Source: an uncultured Endozoicomonas sp. (lineage in GTDB: Bacteria > Pseudomonadota > Gammaproteobacteria > Pseudomonadales > Endozoicomonadaceae). Taken from it: a stretch of 64,000 bases of DNA. Below are positions 56,146-64,000 of the stretch, piece by piece. Position 1 is the first letter of the stretch; each line of letters begins with the position of its first letter. Below the pieces are notes generated by a model. That model had not been told where the DNA came from. It saw only the letters and a list, made by a program, of their open reading frames with translations, and did no database searches. The stretch is from NCBI RefSeq assembly GCF_947495845.1, contig NZ_CANMAO010000005.1, forward strand, positions 62,001 to 126,000, given 5' to 3'. The translations under genes were made by a program, and so were the position numbers.

Positions 56146-56949
56146 TCAAAGGGGGAGCAGCGGAGCAATAAAGTGCGGATTCGATTCGCTCTCAGGCAAA
56201 CCAAACACCTCATCATAACCAACATCAATAAAATAGAGACCACAGGGAGATGCAGTGACACCGCCCTGGCCACGGTCCCGGGCATCCAGCACTTCCTTTG
56301 CCCAGATTGGCTCCCGTTTACCGCAACCAATTGCCATTAACACACCCGCAAAATTACGAATCATATGGTGCAAAAAGGCATTCGCCTGCACATCGATCAC
56401 AATCAACGGGCCATGGCGGGAGATATCCATACGGGTGACGGTGCGCACCGGATTTTTTGCCTGACACTGAATGGCTCGATACGAGGTAAAATCGTGTTCA
56501 CCTTTTAAGTATTCTGCCGCTTCTTTCATCCGCGCCACATCTAAAGGGCGGTAATTCCAGGTAACCCCTTTGGATAAGTGTGCCGGGCGAATAGGATGGT
56601 TATAAATCACATATCGATATCGACGCCACTTTGCTGAAAAACGGGCATGAAAATCATCTGAAACCGGCTTAACCCAATTGACCGCAATATCATCGGGTAA
56701 ATTGGCATTGGCGCCATAAGCCCAACCCCGCTCAGTGCGGACAGAGTCTGAATCAAAATGGATAATCTGATTGGAACCATGAACCCGTGCATCGGTTCTA
56801 CCGGCACAAATCACCGATATCGGATGATCAGCCACTGTTGAAAGCGCTTTTTCGACCGCAGCTTGTACGGTTGGCAAGCCAGTTTTCAGGCTCTGCCAGC
56901 CATAGAACCGAGAACCATCATATTGAACACTGGCAGCATAGCGAGGCAT
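56146..56949 (-). CDS. truA: tRNA pseudouridine(38-40) synthase
   Basis: TruA modifies the anticodon stem-loop. The catalytic Asp53 is in AGRTDARVHGSNQIIHF, where the usual RTDxGVHA is slightly changed; RRYRYVIYN, FHARFSAKWR and NAFLHHMIRNFAG are also present. The frame opens at 56997, but the ATG at 56949 gives the family N-terminus (MPRYAASVQYDGSRFYGWQ) with AGGT upstream, for 267 residues. Confidence 0.95.
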   Translation of the reverse strand: MPRYAASVQYDGSRFYGWQSLKTGLPTVQAAVEKALSTVADHPISVICAGRTDARVHGSNQIIHFDSDSVRTERGWAYGANANLPDDIAVNWVKPVSDDFHARFSAKWRRYRYVIYNHPIRPAHLSKGVTWNYRPLDVARMKEAAEYLKGEHDFTSYRAIQCQAKNPVRTVTRMDISRHGPLIVIDVQANAFLHHMIRNFAGVLMAIGCGKREPIWAKEVLDARDRGQGGVTASPCGLYFIDVGYDEVFGLPESESNPHFIAPLLPL

Positions 56950-57160
56950 AAACACCTGAACCCAATAGTCAAATCCGGCAATTCTAAACAACCACACACA
57001 TTATACCAATGGCTAAATAGCCTTATGTCGCATTTATGAAGCCATCCCAACTCTGTATTGTAAGTTTCATCATCAACCGGGCGCTCCCTCAAGGGGGACA
57101 CCATAAAAGCATTACGCACATAATCATGAAGTACACATTATGGCCTAGGAGGGCAAACAC

Positions 57161-58024
57161 ATGATTAGTTTATTAAATACCGTTACTCCAAACTGGACCC
57201 TCAAGACTCATACCAATGGGATTACCACCAAAGCACCTGTTGCAGAAAAACAGATCCCAGAGTCAGGCTGGTTTACTTTTAAGGGCGTTTTTAATGCAAT
57301 ATCGGGTTACACAAGCATCACCATCAAAGAGGGTCTCGATAACAACATTGGGAAACAGAGCTTCAATCGACGTCCGAGTCATACATCACAAGACAGTGGC
57401 TATATGGATGAAACCTTTTCCTCCACCAGTACAGAACCTTCAACTCAGGAACAACCAACATTAAGCAAACTTGCCAGTGAAATGCAAGCTCTGAAATTTA
57501 AAAACGTCGATCTTAAAAAACGAAATATTGAGCTACAAGAACACGTCGAGGTTTTGGAAAATCTTCTTGTTAAAGAAAAAATTGATAATGCAAAGAGCAA
57601 AGCTGAGAGTAAATCTACTACAAGGACTCAACAGGCAAAACTATCCTTAGCCTTTGCAAAAAACTGCTCACTACTTAACAAACAAAGCGAACTGCTTAAT
57701 ACACAAAGCACTCTTCAGAAAAAGCTGGAGAAGGAAGTAACTAAAACCAAATCTCTACGCAAGCAAGTGAGATGCCTTGCAGACTATAAAAAGACAAGCG
57801 ATAGCAAGAATTTTGCCGCAGAATGTCTGCAGCGGTCTACTCAGCAAATAGTGGCAGATCTTAAGCAAGTACTGAAAAAGCAAAACGAAGCTACTGAATT
57901 GGAACTGCAGGATGCTGACACTGAAATCCATAAAAGAGACATCCAAATACTTGAACTCCAAATACAGGTTGCCCGCTTAAAGAATGAAAACAAGCGACTA
58001 CAAGAAGAAAAAGGAGCATCCTAA
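57161..58024 (+). CDS. Hypothetical coiled-coil protein
   Basis: I do not recognise this 287-residue protein. The first 100 residues are polar and low in hydrophobic content, with SQDSGYMDETFSSTSTEPS at about 76-94. From about 100 to the end it is a long Lys/Glu/Gln/Leu coiled coil, broken near 150-165. It has no signal peptide or membrane helix. TAGGAGGG lies 7 bases before the ATG, a very strong ribosome site, and a double hairpin terminator follows. It stands alone on the plus strand between truA and fimV, is more AT-rich than its neighbours and looks lineage-specific. Confidence 0.75.
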   Translation: MISLLNTVTPNWTLKTHTNGITTKAPVAEKQIPESGWFTFKGVFNAISGYTSITIKEGLDNNIGKQSFNRRPSHTSQDSGYMDETFSSTSTEPSTQEQPTLSKLASEMQALKFKNVDLKKRNIELQEHVEVLENLLVKEKIDNAKSKAESKSTTRTQQAKLSLAFAKNCSLLNKQSELLNTQSTLQKKLEKEVTKTKSLRKQVRCLADYKKTSDSKNFAAECLQRSTQQIVADLKQVLKKQNEATELELQDADTEIHKRDIQILELQIQVARLKNENKRLQEEKGAS

Positions 58025-58092
58025 AATAGCGAGGTTTACCCATGCAAACAAAGGCTATTAAAAATCAAAGCAATTGATAGTCATCTGGCAAG

Positions 58093-58138
58093 ATTTGGGC
58101 GTTGGTTTACTTAATCCCCTCCAAGTAAACGCCCAAAT
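58093..58138 (+). terminator. First hairpin downstream of the coiled-coil gene
   Basis: ATTTGGGCGTT and TACTT on the left pair with AAGTAAACGCCCAAAT on the right, with a 4-base bulge. It is strong but lacks a T-run and directly precedes a second, classical terminator. Confidence 0.55.
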
Positions 58139-58143
58139 AAAGC

Positions 58144-58182
58144 AATGGCAGTTACCCGATAACAGGTAGCTGCCATTTTTTT
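58144..58182 (+). terminator. Rho-independent terminator of the coiled-coil gene
   Basis: AATGGCAGTTACC pairs with GGTAGCTGCCATT (one wobble), followed by seven T on the plus strand. It also separates the gene from convergent fimV. Confidence 0.9.
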
Positions 58183-58217
58183 ATACTGCACTTTTACTAG
58201 CAAGCCTGCAAAACCAA

Positions 58218-60620
58218 TCAGCTCACGCCGGCCGCCTGCAGAAGATCCATCGCTTCCTTCTTCTGCTCATCACTGCCCTCATCAACCACTTCCTGAAGAA
58301 TCGAGGCCGCGCCTTCCATATCACCCATATCCATATAAGCTCTGGCCAGATCCAACTTAGTGGATGCTTCATCACCATCATCCATAAAGTCGAGATCATC
58401 ATCCAGCGACTCTTCAAAGCTCGAGCCACCGTCATCAGAAAAGGCTGCTTCAATATCCTGACCGACAGAATTATCATCTTCAACATCAAAGCCAAAGTCT
58501 ATGTCATCAAGATTGAAATCATCTTCAGCTGCTGCAGGTGTGGCTGCAGGCGCAGGCTCTGGTTCACTACCAAAGCCATCCAAGTCAAACTCAAGATCAC
58601 CGGAATCAGAGGCATCATTGGTTGTCACGTCTGAGTCGAACTCGCTCAAGTCAAACTCTGGCAGCTCACCCTGTTGAGGGGCGGCGGGTGAGGCATTTAG
58701 TTCAGCACTGTTCGGAAAATGAGATCGGAACCCTTCTGCAGCCTGAATAGCGGTTGTATCACCAGTAGTCTGGACAGCACTGACAGCCTGATCAAATTTT
58801 ACCTGATCACCCGCTTCCGCATAAATCTCAGCCAGTTTCGCTTTCAGATCAGCACGTCCAGGCTCGTTGGCAATCGCTTGCTGCACCAACTCCTCCGCCT
58901 GATCCAGATGGCCGTAGGCAATATAAATATCAGCCTCACTGATGACATCCTGTGTTTGCTGGGTGGTGACACCACTGTCAATATCATCAACGACGGAATC
59001 ATCAATATTCAGCGCTTCATCAAACTTTAGCTGGTCGTCTCCACTGACCGCTGACTGAAGATTACCAGACGCTGGCACCAGATCTAATGTTTGAAAGCCA
59101 TCATCCTCATCCGCTTCTTCCTGTTTTTTTTTGCGATTCCTCAGGAACAGGAGAATAGCTGCTCCGAAAGGCAATACGCCCAGCGCTGCAAGCAAAATAG
59201 GATTTCCAAGCAGGAAGCTAACAAAGCCTGTTTTTTCCATCTGGAAATCATCTGGAGCTACAGGCTCAGGTAAAGGTTCTGGCATTGGCTCAGGCTTTGG
59301 AGCCGGAGGAGGTTCATTGACCACAACACCCAGATCTGCCTCTTGCGGTTGAAGGCTCTCGTCAGGCTGAAGGCTCTCTTCCGGTTGAAGACTCCCCTGA
59401 TTTTGCAACGCAGCCAGCTGATCTTCCTTAACGACCAAAAGGCGCTCAAGGGTTTCAATCTGTTCATCCAGACTGCCCAGGCGGCTCTTTAATTCGGCAT
59501 TCTCACGACTGACCTTATCCATCTGTTCACGGGTCATGGCCAGCTCAGTTTGCAAACCCGCTTCGTTCTCAACAGAACCACCACCTAAATCCTGACCACG
59601 GCCTGTGGAACCGTCCGGAGTGACGATCGCCAGCGTGCCATCAGAATTGGTTGTCCGCTTATCTTCTGCTACAGGCGACGTAACCCGGGTCGCATCGATC
59701 TGAGCGATCTGACTTCTCCCCGCCCACTCGCTATTTTGCCGGGAAACGTCACTTATCGCCTCGCCCATCGCAATACTGGTGATCTGGTTACGGCTCGGAA
59801 TTCGAAGCACCTGCCCGGTTTTCAGACGATTAATATTGTCATCAATAAATGCCTGAGGATTGGCACGCTGAATGGCCACCATGGTCTGTTGAATACTGAG
59901 ATCGCTTCCCGGTCTGACATCACGGGCAATTTCCCAGAGGCTGTCATTACGATTAACCCGATAAGTATCCGGGTCACCTGATTGATTTCCGGACGATGAT
60001 GGCGATGAAAAATTAGTTTTAGGTCGATCCAGACGCCCTGTTGAGCCTGCTGAAGACTGGGTACTACGAGAAGAATTATCATCCCCTCGCGCAGATTGGC
60101 TTGCGCTCGTATTAACACTGGAAGATTGAGGCAACACAGGCGTATCCGTCACCGGCGTTACACCGTAGGGTGTTGCATCCGAAACCGCCTGATCTACCGG
60201 AGCCATCAACTGGCCATTAAATGCTGGTGGATCCAATAACAGGGTATATTCTTTCAAAAGTCGACCACTTGGCCAGTGGACTTCTACCAGAAAGTTCAGG
60301 AAAGGTTCATGGATCGGTTGGGTACTGGTAACTTTGATGATGCCATTACCATTAGGGCCTACTTCTGTTCGAAACTTCAAACCACTGAGCATGAATGGGC
60401 GTTCAATACCGGCACGCTGAAAATCCACCTTGCTGGCCAAGTTAGACAGTATCTCATTTCGGGTGAGCTCCCGAACCTGCGTTAACTCAATTTCTGCCAT
60501 GAGTGGCTGGTTCAGGGAGGAGTAGAGTTTCACCTCCCCCATACCTAATGCACTGGCACTCAGCGGGGCAAAACTCCCTGCCAATGCTGCCATCACTACG
60601 ACAAGTTTATGCAGTCTCAT
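58218..60620 (-). CDS. fimV: FimV-type polar hub and pilus-associated protein
   Basis: The 800-residue protein has a signal peptide ending ASALGMG, the FimV N-terminal domain (VKLYSSLNQPLMAEIEL), a Ser-rich linker, a LysM domain at about 220-280 (YRVNRNDSLWEIARDV), a coiled coil, a membrane helix (NPILLAALGVLPFGAAILL), and an acidic cytoplasmic part with TPR motifs ending in the FimV C-terminal domain (LARAYMDMGDMEGAASIL). In Pseudomonas FimV binds peptidoglycan and organises type IV pilus and cAMP functions at the pole. ESLQPEESLQPDESLQP repeats precede the Pro-rich stretch. AAGGA lies 6 bases before the ATG. Confidence 0.93.
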   Translation of the reverse strand: MRLHKLVVVMAALAGSFAPLSASALGMGEVKLYSSLNQPLMAEIELTQVRELTRNEILSNLASKVDFQRAGIERPFMLSGLKFRTEVGPNGNGIIKVTSTQPIHEPFLNFLVEVHWPSGRLLKEYTLLLDPPAFNGQLMAPVDQAVSDATPYGVTPVTDTPVLPQSSSVNTSASQSARGDDNSSRSTQSSAGSTGRLDRPKTNFSSPSSSGNQSGDPDTYRVNRNDSLWEIARDVRPGSDLSIQQTMVAIQRANPQAFIDDNINRLKTGQVLRIPSRNQITSIAMGEAISDVSRQNSEWAGRSQIAQIDATRVTSPVAEDKRTTNSDGTLAIVTPDGSTGRGQDLGGGSVENEAGLQTELAMTREQMDKVSRENAELKSRLGSLDEQIETLERLLVVKEDQLAALQNQGSLQPEESLQPDESLQPQEADLGVVVNEPPPAPKPEPMPEPLPEPVAPDDFQMEKTGFVSFLLGNPILLAALGVLPFGAAILLFLRNRKKKQEEADEDDGFQTLDLVPASGNLQSAVSGDDQLKFDEALNIDDSVVDDIDSGVTTQQTQDVISEADIYIAYGHLDQAEELVQQAIANEPGRADLKAKLAEIYAEAGDQVKFDQAVSAVQTTGDTTAIQAAEGFRSHFPNSAELNASPAAPQQGELPEFDLSEFDSDVTTNDASDSGDLEFDLDGFGSEPEPAPAATPAAAEDDFNLDDIDFGFDVEDDNSVGQDIEAAFSDDGGSSFEESLDDDLDFMDDGDEASTKLDLARAYMDMGDMEGAASILQEVVDEGSDEQKKEAMDLLQAAGVS

Positions 60621-60888
60621 TGTGAATCCTTGTTATATACATAGGCTGCCAGCGCCTTTTGTCTCCAGAGGCCACCAAATATAAAGGGCCCGAAGCTGCA
60701 ATGGACAAAATTGAAAATAGCTGCGCTTATCGAAACCCGACCGGTGCCTAACCTTCTGAAAATGTCAAAAATCATTTTACTTCGGATAGGCAGCCCGTGG
60801 CTACAGCTCTATTTTAATACCGTGATTTACAGGACAAAAAATTTTCCTTACCCGTTATTTTCACATCATACGCAATGTGCTTACGGTA

Positions 60889-61902
60889 TCATCTAGCCAA
60901 GTCTTTGATCAATAACCCTGCTAATTCAACAGCCTGTACAGCCCCTCTGTTCAAACTATCGGCAACAACCCAAAAACTCAAGCCTCTGTTATAGGTGCCA
61001 ACCTGCTGTATTCTACCAATGCACATCTCATCTGAACCCGCAATACGCTCGACTGTTGGCAATTCCTCGTCAGCCAGCAGAGAGACTCCCCCCCACTCTT
61101 CCAAAGCCGCTTTCAGCTCTTCCAGCTCAAAAGGTTGCACCCCATCAATATCCACCAGAAAACTGTCGCCAAAAAACACAGGAACGGTGGTTGCTGATAC
61201 ACGAATATCCACTTCTTCACCCAAAGCCATTCTTAACTCGTGACCGATCAGGGATTCATTATCGTTTTCATCTTCTGAAGCTTTTTCCGGCACAAGATTA
61301 TAAGCCAGCCGATGATCAAACTGCTCGCTTTCAATAGGCTTACCATTCAATAGCTCGATGGTTTGTTTTCTCAGGGCATCAACTCCAATCCGACCATGGG
61401 AAGCAACTGACTGCATCACCGCAAGGCTAATTCGACTAACGGAACAGTATTGATGAATCATCTGTATTAATGGCAACAGTGGTGCAGCAATAGAAGAAGG
61501 CATTACGGCGTAACGATTTTCAGCCACCTCTGACAAAAAGTGCTCATTAAAGCCAGGCATCACCGGCAAAGTATATCCTTGTGCCGCCGCCCCCCGGGAA
61601 GCATCAACAATATAACAACCACTCTCAACCGCTCGACTCATCAGCTCCACGTTACGTTGAGTACCTGACGGGATCATCAGAAAGTTAACCATGGAGAAAT
61701 CCACCGCATCTGCACTGGTGTATTCCAATTCTTCGCCATGAAACTCCAACTCGCAAACGGCATCGGCTTTTTCACTGATCAAATAAAGGTTCAACACAGG
61801 CAGCGACTGGCCATCCATCAAGTGCTCTTCCAACTGACGAACCAGAGTTTCACCCGCCAGCGTATCCGCTGCAGAAATGGCAATATTAAGAGTTTGATTC
61901 AT
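60889..61902 (-). CDS. usg: Asd-like protein of the Usg type, probably catalytically inactive
   Basis: The 337-residue protein has the overall fold of aspartate-semialdehyde dehydrogenase, but the active-site NPxCST motif is replaced by MPSSIAAPL near 134-142, so the nucleophilic Cys is a Ser. IVDASRGAA and VPVFFGDSFLVDI correspond to other Asd segments. Usg homologues accompany truA and fimV in many gammaproteobacteria; their function is unknown. It lies about 270 bases upstream of fimV. The gene name reflects family membership, not activity. Confidence 0.85.
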   Translation of the reverse strand: MNQTLNIAISAADTLAGETLVRQLEEHLMDGQSLPVLNLYLISEKADAVCELEFHGEELEYTSADAVDFSMVNFLMIPSGTQRNVELMSRAVESGCYIVDASRGAAAQGYTLPVMPGFNEHFLSEVAENRYAVMPSSIAAPLLPLIQMIHQYCSVSRISLAVMQSVASHGRIGVDALRKQTIELLNGKPIESEQFDHRLAYNLVPEKASEDENDNESLIGHELRMALGEEVDIRVSATTVPVFFGDSFLVDIDGVQPFELEELKAALEEWGGVSLLADEELPTVERIAGSDEMCIGRIQQVGTYNRGLSFWVVADSLNRGAVQAVELAGLLIKDLAR

Positions 61903-61997
61903 GGGGAGTGCAACCTGTCAGTCAAATAGGGGAAACGCCCCAAAGACAAAGAAAACCCGTGACTCTATACAGCCACCAATTAACAGGCAAGCCCTTT

Positions 61998-62453
61998 CTA
62001 AAGAGCATTAGCTCTGGAGAGTTTGAAATGCCCTCTGGCAATGGCAATAGGCTCTTCTTTTTTACTTTGCCATGCCGTCACCGACACATTGGCCACTCGA
62101 CTCCCCTGTCGACAAACTGCACATTGCGCATAAATCGCTTTGGGCTGACCGGAGCGAAGATAGTCAATGGAGAAATCCACAATCTTAGGCAATCGAGGCT
62201 CATCCATAAACAGCATTAAATGCAAGGCCGCCGACATCTCCATAAACCCACCGATCACACCACCATGGATGGCGGGTAAAATGGGATTACCTATATTCGT
62301 TTGCTGATACTTTAAGCTGAACAGCGCATCATCCCCCACTGACAAACATTCCATGCCGATCAGTTCTGCATAAGGAATAACCTGAGTAAGTAGACTGAAG
62401 CTCCGGGTTTCCCGGGCGGTGATAATTTGTTGAACCAATTCCTGGCGATTCAT
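61998..62453 (-). CDS. Hotdog-fold thioesterase, PaaI-like (second of a pair)
   Basis: The 151-residue protein has the hotdog signature HGGVIGGFMEMSAALHL, with Glu at the usual acidic catalytic position, and the late VANVSVTAWQSKKEEPIAIARGHF strands. It probably hydrolyses an acyl-CoA or acyl-ACP, substrate unknown. Its ATG overlaps the preceding gene's stop by 4 bases, with GGAGG 7 bases upstream, so the two are translationally coupled. The two proteins are related but distinct and could form a mixed oligomer. Confidence 0.85.
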   Translation of the reverse strand: MNRQELVQQIITARETRSFSLLTQVIPYAELIGMECLSVGDDALFSLKYQQTNIGNPILPAIHGGVIGGFMEMSAALHLMLFMDEPRLPKIVDFSIDYLRSGQPKAIYAQCAVCRQGSRVANVSVTAWQSKKEEPIAIARGHFKLSRANAL

Positions 62454-62923
62454 GACCTGCCCTCCTTAGGGTTCAAGCCTTCTTTTCCAAGTCGCATAAA
62501 AGTGCCAATGGAATGGGCAAACGGTTTCTCTTTGCTCTCCTGAAAAGCCACGCCACGAACAAACACCATAGAGTCAGTCATGTGATAGACCTCGGCAAAT
62601 GCCCGAATCGGTTTTTCCGGTTCCGCTGTCGTCAGGTGATCAATTCGCAGATCCAGTGTTGGGCAGGCTTCCATCTTGCTAAGCCGGGCATAAACCGCAA
62701 CCCCGGAGCATGAATCCATCAACGTCGTAATAACTCCGGAATGAATCACACCGGTTTCCGGATTACCCACTAGACGAGCGTCGTAAGGCATCTCCATTTC
62801 GACACCGTCCGGCGCTGCATGAATAAGGGACATATTTAAATGATGACAATGAGGCAACATCTTAATGAAGTTGCCTGCAAACGTATTGAGCTGCTCATCC
62901 GTTGGCATAAGCAAAAGCGCCAT
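62450..62923 (-). CDS. Hotdog-fold thioesterase, PaaI-like (first of a pair)
   Basis: The 157-residue protein has the motif HSGVITTLMDSCSGVA, with Asp as the likely catalytic acid, and DLRIDHLTTAEPEKPIRAFAEV strands typical of PaaI thioesterases. It may remove CoA from aromatic or short acyl chains; no phenylacetate genes are near. The ATG at 62923 lacks a clear ribosome site, and an ATG 5 codons later is possible. A terminator separates it from asd upstream. Confidence 0.87.
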   Translation of the reverse strand: MALLLMPTDEQLNTFAGNFIKMLPHCHHLNMSLIHAAPDGVEMEMPYDARLVGNPETGVIHSGVITTLMDSCSGVAVYARLSKMEACPTLDLRIDHLTTAEPEKPIRAFAEVYHMTDSMVFVRGVAFQESKEKPFAHSIGTFMRLGKEGLNPKEGRS

Positions 62924-62936
62924 TTTTTGTTGTTAT

Positions 62937-62970
62937 AAAAAAGCCGGCGGCACATCTGCAACCGGCTTTT
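62937..62970 (-). terminator. Rho-independent terminator of asd
   Basis: AAAAGCCGG pairs with CCGGCTTTT around a loop of about 15 bases. On the minus strand it follows asd and ends in TTTTTTAT. Confidence 0.85.
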
Positions 62971-62993
62971 ATCTTATCTTAAGGCAGCGTTGT

Positions 62994-64000
62994 TTACAGC
63001 AGGATCGTCAACATACGACGAAGTGGTTCTGCCGCGCCCCAAAGCAGCTGATCACCTACCGTAAATGCGGACAGATATTCCGACCCCATATTCAGTTTGC
63101 GCAGACGACCCACCGGAATATCCAACTTACCAGTCACAGCCGCAGGCGTCAGCTGATGTATGGTTTCTTCCCTATGATTGGGAATCAAAGACACCCAATC
63201 ATTGGCACCGGCAATCATCGCCTCGATATCTGCCATGGGAATATCTTTTCGCAGTTTGATGGTCAACGCCTGACTGTGGCAGCGCATGGCACCGATGCGA
63301 ACACAAACACCATCCACCGGAATCGGTGATCCCTGACGACCAAGAATCTTGTTGGTTTCTGCCTGAGCTTTCCACTCTTCACGACTCTGACCGTTTTCCA
63401 ATTCTTTATCAATGTAAGGAATCAAACTGCCCGCCAGGGCAACACCAAACTCACTCTGAGGCAAGTCAGCACTTCTTAACAGGGATGAGGTTTTGCGGTC
63501 AATATCAAGGATGGCACTGTGTGGATTCGCAAGTTCAGTGGCAACGTTCGCCTGAATAGTACCCATCTGACTGATCAGCTCCCGCATATTACGGGCTCCA
63601 GCACCGCTGGCCGCCTGATACGTCATGGCACTCACCCATTCCACTGCATCCTGCTGGAATAAGCCACCAATGGCCATCAGCATCAACGACACAGTGCAGT
63701 TACCACCGATAAAATTACGAACACCGTCGTTCAGTGCCTGATCGATAACATCACGATTGACCGGATCAAGTATCACCACCGCTTCGTCGTTCATACGAAG
63801 GGAGGAGGCGGCATCAATCCAGTAACCTTTCCAGCCCGTATCACGTAATGGCTGAAACACTTTGCCGGTGTAATCACCACCCTGACAGGAAATGATGACA
63901 TCCATCGCCGCCAGTGCGTCAATATCATGAGCGTCCTGTAGGGTTCCCACTGGCACCCCCACCTCGGGCCCCGGCTGACCCAATTGTGACGTGGTAAAGA
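62994..64000 (-). CDS. asd: Aspartate-semialdehyde dehydrogenase (partial at its 5' end)
   Basis: Asd reduces aspartyl phosphate to aspartate semialdehyde for lysine, methionine, threonine and diaminopimelate synthesis. The nucleophilic Cys is in [57 protein letters not shown] and [12 protein letters not shown] are further marks. The frame stays open to the window edge, where it reads FTTSQLGQ, so about 30-40 N-terminal codons are missing. It is the active enzyme, unlike the Usg-type relative at 60.9-61.9 kb. Confidence 0.95.
   Translation of the reverse strand, partial: FTTSQLGQPGPEVGVPVGTLQDAHDIDALAAMDVIISCQGGDYTGKVFQPLRDTGWKGYWIDAASSLRMNDEAVVILDPVNRDVIDQALNDGVRNFIGGNCTVSLMLMAIGGLFQQDAVEWVSAMTYQAASGAGARNMRELISQMGTIQANVATELANPHSAILDIDRKTSSLLRSADLPQSEFGVALAGSLIPYIDKELENGQSREEWKAQAETNKILGRQGSPIPVDGVCVRIGAMRCHSQALTIKLRKDIPMADIEAMIAGANDWVSLIPNHREETIHQLTPAAVTGKLDIPVGRLRKLNMGSEYLSAFTVGDQLLWGAAEPLRRMLTILL

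Noticed and set aside
56053-56340. A 95-codon plus-strand frame opposite truA and the trpF leader
   Set aside because: It overlaps truA antisense and starts inside the polypyrimidine stretch without a ribosome site.

Overview
The window looks like the chromosome of a marine-type gammaproteobacterium. I infer something in or near the Oceanospirillales (an Endozoicomonas-like organism would fit) from the Pseudomonas-like gene order, the Na+-translocating NADH dehydrogenase genes, mid-range base composition and a few lineage-specific coiled-coil or His-rich proteins; the sequence alone does not fix the genus. Almost all of it is housekeeping DNA. I see no prophage, transposase, CRISPR array, tRNA or rRNA.

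0-30 kb: the left edge holds the first 25 codons of nqrA, reading out of the window. Then comes a long, mostly minus-strand block in the order known from Pseudomonas (tatD to sth): tatD, pilZ, holB, tmk, mltG, pabC, fabF, acpP, fabG, fabD, plsX, rpmF, yceD, the plus-strand maf, sppA-like, rluC, the divergent rne, a His-rich protein, murB, a low-molecular-weight tyrosine phosphatase, kdsB, ycaR, lpxK, exbD, exbB, comEC, DUF2062, sthA, nqrM and apbE. It supplies fatty-acid, phospholipid, folate, peptidoglycan and KDO/lipid A synthesis, RNA decay and replication-clamp functions. ApbE and NqrM mature the NQR complex, yet they lie about 29 kb from nqrA, which suggests a rearrangement.

30-41 kb: a serine/glycine catabolism island (XRE-cupin regulator, sdaA, gcvP, gcvT, with no gcvH or glyA), then a YjiH-type membrane protein, an isochorismatase-like hydrolase, a Dcu-type C4-dicarboxylate transporter and an RDD membrane protein.

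41-50 kb: a 49-codon small gene with a strong ribosome site and structured leader; lptF-lptG (LPS export) divergent from pepA, holC and valS; a putative secreted protein of unknown function; and xerD.

50-64 kb: folC, accD, trpA, trpB, trpF and truA, a coiled-coil protein of unknown function, fimV, a catalytically degenerate Asd homologue (Usg type), two tandem hotdog thioesterases, and asd running off the right edge. The folC-accD-trpF-truA-fimV-usg-asd order is again the Pseudomonas one, with trpB and trpA added.

The non-coding surprises are a MITE-like composite of nested inverted repeats between accD and folC, a nine-copy 7-bp tandem array fused to a 34-bp inverted repeat after xerD, several short tandem duplications at gene ends, and a run of TTG start codons in the fatty-acid block.
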